Source: Macrotis lagotis (taxonomy: Eukaryota > Chordata > Mammalia > Peramelemorphia > Peramelidae). From it: 64,000 bases of DNA. Positions 57,300 through 64,000 of the stretch are shown piece after piece. Location: the NCBI RefSeq assembly GCF_037893015.1, contig NC_133662.1, positions 202,028,009 through 202,092,008 of the forward strand. The letters run 5' to 3'. The translations under genes and the position numbers were made by a program. The notes beneath the pieces are model-generated. The model worked only from the letters and a program-made list of their open reading frames with translations, ran no database searches and was not told the DNA's origin. How positions within the stretch are numbered: the stretch's first letter is position 1; each line of letters begins with the position of its first letter.

Positions 57300-57665
57300 A
57301 GGGGGATCCCTTTGCTAGATGTCACTTCTCACATTGCTATTTTCGACATTTAATTAAGTGACTAAGGAGCTTCAGCAGGGCATTGCTCTTAGCATCACGA
57401 GCCTATGCAGCCAGTAGAGCATGGTTTATAGTAAATTAATAGCAGATAAAAGTTGATCTACCATCTTTCAGACATTGGTGATATGGTTTACATGGCAGAT
57501 TGCACCATTCCTAATTAGAAGTCATTATTTCCCTTCAAAAAATCTGACAGCATCACACAAATGGAATCCTGTTATCTGTTGGCAGCTAGGGATATCCTCC
57601 ATGCTGCTAATTTTACTTTCACTGTCCAGCTGTTTTGTCTGGTTTTCATTTTTGCAACTATAGTT
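57300..57665. promoter_or_regulatory. Candidate conserved non-coding element
   Basis: A repeat-free block with retained CpG (agcatcacgagcctatgcag) and clustered homeodomain-like words (catttaattaagtgac, gtaaattaatagcag, ttcctaattagaagtc). Overlapping short frames at 57475-57779 look incidental. Composition resembles conserved enhancers, but conservation cannot be seen from one genome. Confidence 0.3.
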
Positions 57666-58139
57666 TTTAAAGATTTATTCTTTAGGTTTTTTTTATCTCA
57701 GATTTGGGAATGTTCATTTCAAAGTGAACATTTCTTGTACTATTCAGTTTATCTTAGATGTCTTTGTATAGTCACTTGAATAGTTGTTTTTTTCTATGAC
57801 TTTTTTGGGAAAAAAATTCTAGCCCTTTTGAAACTGCTGTTCAGAAGGAAAGTAAAAATGAAAAAGTTTCTTAATCTCTTGATACTAAGTGTCAGTTGGC
57901 CTAGCAATAAGGATATGAGTCGTTCTGCCTCGAATACTAATTTTGGTTTTAAGCAAAGGAGGTGAAAGAAAGAAAATTAAAAACCAAACTTCTCCTGTAG
58001 CTTCTCTTTAGGGTTTCCTCATATAGCTGCTAACAAAATTTAGTTTTTTGGAAATGATGTTAATCGTTTAGAATCATAAAGTGCCAGTTTGCCCAAAGTA
58101 CTGATATTCCTCATGTGAGGCATCATTTCCTTCTCTTCT

Positions 58140-58200
58140 CTGCTGTCTCTGTCTCTGTTTCTGACTGACTCTGTCTCTGTCTCTCTTCACTCTCTGCTCC
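58140..58200. repeat. (CTCTGT)n-like simple repeat
   Basis: Pyrimidine-rich simple repeat of ctgtctctgt-type units. Confidence 0.85.
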
Positions 58201-58249
58201 TCTCCTTTTTCTCTTTCTCCCCATGTAGAAATTTTTTCTGGCTTTTTAT

Positions 58250-58600
58250 TTCATAGCTTTATATATTTAGAACTGAAATGGCTTAGGTATCATCTAATCC
58301 ATCCCTACCCCTCATTTTACCAATGAGAAAACTATGTCCTGGGGAAATATTTTGAAAGTTATATTGAATTTGGGTAGCATCAATGGTAATTGATATCTTA
58401 TTCTCAAGTATCAGGCTGGGCCTCTATCCACTATCTCTTTTTGTGCTCAAATTTATGGAGCATTTCAAGGTTTAAAATATTTTCCTTAAAATGACCCTGA
58501 TAGGAAGGTAGTGGGTTTGTTATCCCATTTTAAAGATACAGAAATTGAAGTATATGATTCTTCTCATTTAAGCCCTTTTAAATGGTTAAATTTCCAGGCC
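58250..58600 (-). repeat. MIR-type remnants, antisense
   Basis: 58255-58345 (tttagaactgaaatggctta, ctcattttaccaatgagaaa) and 58450-58560 (ttatggagcatttcaaggtt, gttatcccattttaaagata) are two weak MIR-like pieces. Confidence 0.5.
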
Positions 58601-59470
58601 AGTGGACCTTGGGCTGGAGTTTGAGGAAGAATGGTAAATGAAATCAAAGGAACTCAAAACAGCTATTTGGGGGAGTAAGGAAGAAAAGGAGACTAAGGTC
58701 TCTTTCTGGCATAAATTCTCAAGGAAACTACTCAGTGTAGATAGATTCCCTGTCACTCCTTTCTTTTATTTTAAGGACTTCTAGGTACCAAATAAGCTCT
58801 AAAGTTATTTTCAGTTAAAAAACTCAAATGCTACAGTCACATGGACACTGAACTTGAAATCAACTATTTTTGGAAGCGGTTTTTTCCCTCACAAACAAAA
58901 ACATTTTAATATTCTACTCTCTTTTATTTGTCTCTTGAAATTCCTGGCCAGTCAAAGGGTTCATGGATGAGAGATAAATAGTGGGGAAATCCACTCAAAT
59001 TAATGAATCTTTATGGACACTTTTGCCACCATAGGAGCTGAGAAGTCCTCAGACAGAAATGTTAGGACAGGGGAAAGTGGTAGTTGGAGAGGTGGAAGGA
59101 GAGAAAGTATCAGTTTCAGGGGATTTCCCTTTTTCTTGCCCTCCACATTCTACTTTGTCACAGCCAATTCTATCATTACAATGGTTTTCTTATGATTATA
59201 ACCAAAAGAAATCACATTATGATTTTGCATAGAAGAAGAAAAAATGGACTCTTAAAAGTTCTCAAAACTGGCGATTAAAAATTCTTTAATATTTACTTCC
59301 TTCATTATTATCATATTTCCCCCATTTTATTTTCAGGATGTATTTACGTGACTCTAGTGCCCAGAATAATATACAATAAAAACTAAACTGCCCTCCCAAA
59401 ATCAAGCACATTATTCTCCTTAAAGGTGATATAGTAAATTAAAATTGTATATATGTATGTATGTATTTAT
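58601..59470. other. Unassigned DNA
   Basis: I recognise no gene or repeat here. The two frames at 59013-59278 overlap in different phases and have no domain. Confidence 0.4.
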
Positions 59471-59474
59471 TTAA

Positions 59475-59600
59475 TTTTTTTTTTAGGTTTTTGCAAGACA
59501 ATGGGGTTAAGTGTCTTGCCCAAGGCCACAGCTGGATTTGAACTCAGCTACTCCTGACTCCAGGGCTGGTACTCTATCCACTGGGCCACCTAGCCACCCT
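59475..59600 (-). mobile_element. CORE-SINE, WSINE1-type, internal deletion
   Basis: Antisense copy (ggtttttgcaagacaatggg ... tatccactgggccacctagc). About 25 bp are missing between the CORE and the B box (aaggccacagctggatttga). Confidence 0.92.
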
Positions 59601-59983
59601 ATTTTTTTCTTCAAATCAGGTCTTTGATTTTTTTTTCCTGAAAAAAGAAGATATGGACTTCTTAAAATTCAAGAATATCAATAAGAAGATGGTATATCTC
59701 ACTTACCCCTTGTGGAGAAGATAACTTAAAACCAATATTATCTATACAAATTCAGATTCATAATTGTAAAATTAAGGATATTTCATATATGACTTTTTTT
59801 CCCTTGGATGTTTTCAGAAATACTATTAGTTTCCATTAAATAGTAGCAAAGTGACTTGCATAGTGGTAAATACTTATAATACTGAAAAATATAGGTAGAA
59901 GTAAAATTCTTTCAATGTGAAAATAAATCTGAAAAGATAAATGGAGAATGAAGGCTATAGGTTTTAGAGCTGGTTGAAATCTT

Positions 59984-60214
59984 AGTGGGGCAAGCTGGTG
60001 GTCAAATGGATAGAGTGCCCAATTTGGAGTTAAGAAAACCTGAGAAGTTCAAATCTAGTCTAAAACACTTACTAGCTGTGTGACTCTGGTAAGTCATTTA
60101 ATCCTGTTTGCTAGTTTCCTCATCTGTAAAGTAAGCTAGAGAAGAAAATGGCAGAAAATCCTCAATGAAGTTATGAATAGTCAGACATGACTGAAATGAC
60201 TGAATAATAACAAT
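59984..60214 (+). mobile_element. Mar-1-type CORE-SINE
   Basis: Sense copy: ggcaagctggtggtcaaatg, gttcaaatctagtctaaaac, agctgtgtgactctggtaag, gctagagaagaaaatggcag, then atagtcagacatgactgaaa and an (aat)n end. Confidence 0.9.
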
Positions 60215-60663
60215 AAAATAGACCTTAATGATCATTGAACTTCATCATTTCAAAGAAAAGTGGTTCAGGAACTAATTATCTAAAATCACATAGATACCAG
60301 AGCCAAGATTATGGACTATGTCAAATGACTTCAAAATAAGTATGACATCTATTGTATATTCTAAATGCCGATTTCATTTCCCTTCTCTTTTTTTTCCAAA
60401 TTCTTTCTGGAGAATTATGGTTTCTTCTTTGAATATGTCATATATCACCAAAATGTGGGGATATGATTTTTAATGCTAAATTATTCACTTCTTACTTAAA
60501 AATCACAAAAGAATAGTTACTTAGAACTTTGAAAATTTACCCTATTTCCCAAAGACATAATAAGTATATATTATCCTTAGTGCCTTAATGTCTTCTACTA
60601 AGGCATTAAAGCATACTTGAAGATATCATTTTCTTTAGAGTGGATTTTTTAAACTTTGGTTTT

Positions 60664-60948
60664 GAGACTGGTCCCCTTTTTTGCTCATGCTAGAAGTATA
60701 GCACTCATGGATGTAATACTAAAATTGATCAGCATGGAAGCTTTAATCTCCATTTTTCAATTTGGGTCAGTTCATCCCTCCTTAGGCAGTCTGGTGCCCA
60801 CTGGAAGATCATCATATTTGTGCTGAATTTAATGCCAAGACCTGATTGGCTTATTGTCCTCCTGCCAGTCATAGCTCCCAAACTAAAGGAATCATTGACC
60901 TCATCTTCCCTATAGCAGGCACTACAGACATTTGCCACCATGCCCAGC
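60664..60948 (-). pseudogene. 7SL RNA pseudogene, near full-length, antisense
   Basis: The plus strand follows the reverse complement of 7SL along about 285 of 300 nt: gagactggtccccttttttg (3' end), attgatcagcatgg ('ctgatcagcacggg'), cagttcatccctccttaggc ('ggttcacccctccttaggc'), catatttgtgctgaatttaa, gacctgattggctta, then caggcactacagacatttgc and caccatgcccagct (5' end). Many substitutions and loss of CpGs show an old pseudogene. T-rich sequence at 60647-60653 may be the remains of its A-tail. Confidence 0.85.
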
Positions 60949-61069
60949 TTATCTTCAAATATTTAAAGGGATACCTTGTGGAAGAGTAATTAACTTTGTT
61001 CTATATTGTTTCAGAAGACATATATAGAATATATGGTGTAAGTTATAGGGATGAAAAATTCAGCTCATC

Positions 61070-61265
61070 ATAAGAACTTCCTATTTGAGCTCTTTGAAAA
61101 GAAAATGAACTACACTCTATGAAGTAGTGAGTTCTCTGTAACCAGATGTATTTAAGCAAAAGCTTGACTACCATTTGTCAAGGACAATGTAGCTGCCTTG
61201 GCAATGAGTTGAACTGGTTGACTCCTGAGGACACATTCAAGTCCACCATTTTATGATTCTATGAA
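61070..61265 (+). repeat. L3/CR1 LINE 3' end
   Basis: Reads taagaacttcctatttgagc, agtgagttctctgtaaccag, gttgaactggttgactcctg and caccattttatgattctatg. Confidence 0.75.
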
Positions 61266-61269
61266 GATT

Positions 61270-61430
61270 GTAAACCCTACTGTTTGAATTATTTGTACTT
61301 TCTTTGGTGTGGGTGCTAGAATATAAACCTGAGTTCAGGATTTGTTTCATTTTGTCCTTGTATCCTCAGTGCTCACCATATTGCCTAGATTATAGCAAAT
61401 ATTTAATAAATGTTTACTGATTGATTGATA
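61270..61430 (+). repeat. L2 LINE 3' end
   Basis: Reads ttgtccttgtatcctcagtg, ctcaccatattgcctagatt and tttaataaatgtttactgat, with tgattgattga repeats at the end. Confidence 0.75.
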
Positions 61431-61734
61431 GACCATGTGGATCTCAAACTTTTCTCTATGCCAGAGTTGGACATTTTCATGAGTTATATGATCAATACAG
61501 TCAATATTTGAAGGCCAATCTTTAAATGATGAGCTTTCTCAAATTTAGCTAGTTCAGGTTTTAGACAACAGATGCATAGCCCACTGCCAGCCCCATACTC
61601 TAAGCCTCTGGCTTGGTTAGGATCTTTCAGATGTTGTGTTCAGATGATACAGCTTCCAAGAACCAAATGTGTTTCATAAATGTTGAACAATGCTCATTGA
61701 ATTAAAGTTAACTGACTAAAAGTCTAATCATCTG

Positions 61735-61930
61735 GTGATAGAATAGAAAGAATACTCATTTTTGAAGTCAGAAGACTAGGGTTCAAAGCTTGGTTTTGTC
61801 GTTTGCCCCCGTGACTGAATAAATCACTTGATTTCTTGGAGTGTTGTAACACTTGAACTACTCACTTCACAGGGTAATTTAAAGAATTAAATGGGGGGGG
61901 GTTGCCAAAGAATACTGTATGAATATGAGT
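61735..61930 (+). repeat. MIR/THER-type SINE, old; G-run at 61892-61900
   Basis: Reads gaagtcagaagactagggtt, caaagcttggttttgtcgtt and gactgaataaatcacttgat. Confidence 0.6.
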
Positions 61931-62540
61931 AATCATTATTTGCCCAGACATATTTTTAAAAAAATATTTTTAGCCCTGAGATTATTTTGTATTTTGATTT
62001 TAGGGAGAAGTTTCATAACATTATTGAATCATCATTTCCTCATCTATGGTAACACAAAATTGTGTGGTTTATAATACTTATGATACAGAGGTTTATTTAG
62101 TTATTCTATTTTTATTAAATTGCTTTGAGATATCATTGGATTCAAAAAGATTCCAGATGTTTATTGAAGAAAATAGGACATAACAAATCAAGATTAGTGA
62201 ATTGAGTTGAGGGGATGATAAACCATCAAAATTATAGTTAAAGAATGATTTGCTGGGCAACTAAATGATGACAAAAATCCCATTACTCTCAAGTCCAAAG
62301 AATCCAAAACTTTTAGTACTTGAATTTGTTTTTATAGTTCTCTTCCTGCTTTCATGAGAAAGAGACAAATGACAAACAAAAAAGCTATCAGTAAGATCAT
62401 GTTTTAAAATAACACAAAATTCCAGAAGACATCCTTGAGTCATCATCATCAAATATTTATGAAGTATCTGCATTACATTTGCCATTAACTGCATGGCCTT
62501 TGGGAAGATCATTTTACACAGATTCCTTATCTATAAAAGG
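61931..62540. other. Unassigned DNA
   Basis: No gene or clear repeat is visible. Confidence 0.4.
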
Positions 62541-62547
62541 ACTTACT

Positions 62548-62808
62548 GTTGTTGAGTTATTTTTTTCAGTCATGCCTGATTCTTTATGACCCGATTTGGG
62601 GTTTTCTTGACAAAGGTAATGGAGTGGTTTTCCATTTTCTTCTCCAGTTCATTTTAAAGATGAAGAAACTGAGGCAAACAAAGTAAAAGTGACTTTCCCA
62701 GGGTCACACAATTAGTAAGTGTCAGAAATCAGATTTGAACTCAGGAAGATGAGTCTTCCTGACTCCAGGTTCTGTACTCTATCTACTGCAACACCTAACT
62801 GCCTTTTA
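62548..62808 (-). mobile_element. Mar-1-type CORE-SINE
   Basis: Antisense full-length copy: ttcagtcatgcctgattctt, cgatttggggttttcttgac, cagttcattttaaagatgaa, gggtcacacaattagtaagt and the head tctatctactgcaacaccta. Confidence 0.93.
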
Positions 62809-63029
62809 AAAGGACAATATTGAAATAAATCATCTTTAAAGTCTCTTCAGCTTGAAAATTCTCTTTTATTGTAGAACACTGTGCCATATTCTAGGAAAGC
62901 CAAGGGGATAGTTAAATTAGCAAAGTTCCTGCTCTTAAAAGCTTTATAGTTTAGTTGTAAAACAGGATCCATATATGAAAATAGTAATATAGAGCCAGGA
63001 CACATTAAACCAAATTTCTATAATTCAAT

Positions 63030-63310
63030 TCAATGCCTATTTATTAGGTACCTCACATGTAATAAGCGCTATGGCTATAAAGACAAAAAATAAGGAACCC
63101 TTGTTTTTTCAGTGCAAAAATTCATTCTACAATCTGTAGACTGTAATATATGCAAAATTTAGAACTTCTTAGGGAGTTGCCTCAGAACAGACAGGCTAAG
63201 TGACTTACCCTTGTTCCACTAGTAGGTAGGCACCAGACCTGAGACTTGAATCAAAGTGTTTCTTGCTCAGAGTTCAGCACTGAGTTATACTCTGTTGTTC
63301 TTTATATAGG
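63030..63310. repeat. Ancient repeat start plus antisense MIR remnant
   Basis: 63030-63100 (gcctatttattaggtacctc, taataagcgctatggctata) is the start of the 'tactatgtgcc' repeat. 63170-63300 (acaggctaagtgacttaccc, cagacctgagacttgaatca) is an antisense MIR remnant. Confidence 0.5.
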
Positions 63311-63469
63311 ATAATACTATAAGATAATAGTGTTTATAATTCTGATATTATAAATTTCTAAGTACCTTCTGAATCATTCAACGGAGATTGATTTGTCCTT
63401 AGTAAGGAATAAATCATACATTTGTCTTATTAACTCCATGATTCTACGTCCCATGGGGATGACATATTG

Positions 63470-63680
63470 TACTTGGAGTGAGGAAGGCATCGGTTCAAAT
63501 TCTTCTTAGACACTGGCTGTGTGGCTTTGGACAAATCACTTCATATCAATAAATTTCAATTTATTCACTTTCAAAAATGGAGAAAATATTATCATATACC
63601 ACACAGGATTATTATTCACATCAAATGAGATCATATATGTGAAGAGTGCTGGTACTGAAACAAAAGTAACTTTGTCATGG
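63470..63680 (+). repeat. MIR/THER-type SINE
   Basis: Reads ttggagtgaggaaggcatcg, gttcaaattcttcttagaca, ctggctgtgtggctttggac and tcacatcaaatgagatcata. Confidence 0.75.
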
Positions 63681-63684
63681 TTCT

Positions 63685-63905
63685 TTGAACATGATACTTC
63701 CCCTCTGTATTTGGGAGGTTTCCTCTCAAATACAGATGTATGTATATCTTACATGTATTTGAGTCATTTGCATTTTGTGTCTCCCTTTAGAACATGAACT
63801 TCTTGAGGACAAGGACTATACTTTTGCCTTTCTTTGTATCTCTAGGATTTAACACAGTCCCTGATGCATTGTGAACTCTTAATAAATAATTACTAATTGA
63901 CTAAC
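63685..63905 (+). repeat. L2 LINE 3' end
   Basis: Reads tctccctttagaacatgaac, ttcttgaggacaaggactat, ctttgtatctctaggattta, acacagtccctgatgcattg and a taataaataattactaattg end. Confidence 0.8.
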
Positions 63906-64000
63906 TAAAACCCTTAGAAGGTTGCAAAACTGTATACCATTATTATCATTGTATATTTTGTTCTTTAGCCTGTGTCAAAGTCATACTCTAATGCTTCATC

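Noticed and set aside
60729-60941. 70-codon minus-strand frame
   Set aside because: It lies entirely in the antisense 7SL RNA pseudogene.

Overview
This window is vertebrate nuclear DNA, almost certainly from a marsupial and probably an Australian one. It is AT-rich, has no compact gene layout, and is dominated by interspersed repeats. The most frequent repeat is a tRNA-headed CORE-SINE of about 150 bp whose 3' end reads ...ccattgccttgcaaaaa (WSINE1-type). There are also Mar-1-type CORE-SINEs ending in an RTE/Bov-B-like tail, L1 and half-L1 elements, RTE/Bov-B, L2, L3/CR1 and many old MIR/THER-type pieces. Species cannot be fixed from sequence alone. Family names are recalled, not searched.

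Layout. 1-7.3 kb: a decayed sense-strand L1 interrupted by two SINEs and by an element holding only ORF1 (half-L1 type, 3.63-6.13 kb). 7.3-17 kb: unique or very old DNA with scattered SINEs and a CpG-retaining block near 15.2-15.5 kb that may be a conserved non-coding element. 17.4 and 36.6 kb: two exon-like blocks of one aldo-keto reductase (AKR) gene on the + strand, about 19 kb apart, both with intact splice consensus and both frame-broken. 18-28 kb: SINEs, antisense L1 pieces, a small retroposed sequence at 18.3 kb with a perfect target duplication, and an RTE interrupted by an antisense L1. 28.8-33.1 kb: an L3/CR1 and an L2, both carrying later insertions. 36.8-41.5 kb: old repeats, then an assembly gap of 993 N at 41551-42543. 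44-56 kb: L1 3' end, a crowded SINE cluster at 46.9-47.6 kb, a 7SL RNA pseudogene at 49.3 kb, an old ORF1 fragment at 51.6 kb, a long ancient repeat at 52.7-54.8 kb and two L3 copies. 56-64 kb: SINEs, a possible conserved block at 57.3-57.7 kb, a near full-length antisense 7SL pseudogene at 60.7 kb, and L3 and L2 3' ends.

The only host-gene coding sequence I can support is the AKR relic. It aligns exon by exon with the animal family annotated as glyoxal reductase-like or 9,11-endoperoxide prostaglandin H2 reductase-like proteins. Exon edges and phases agree between the two blocks, but each carries frame-shifting deletions and changes in conserved residues, so it reads as a dead or dying gene copy. 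No intact protein-coding gene, rRNA, tRNA gene or CRISPR array is visible. Nearly all open frames over 60 codons are chance frames, repeat-derived, or run through the N gap.
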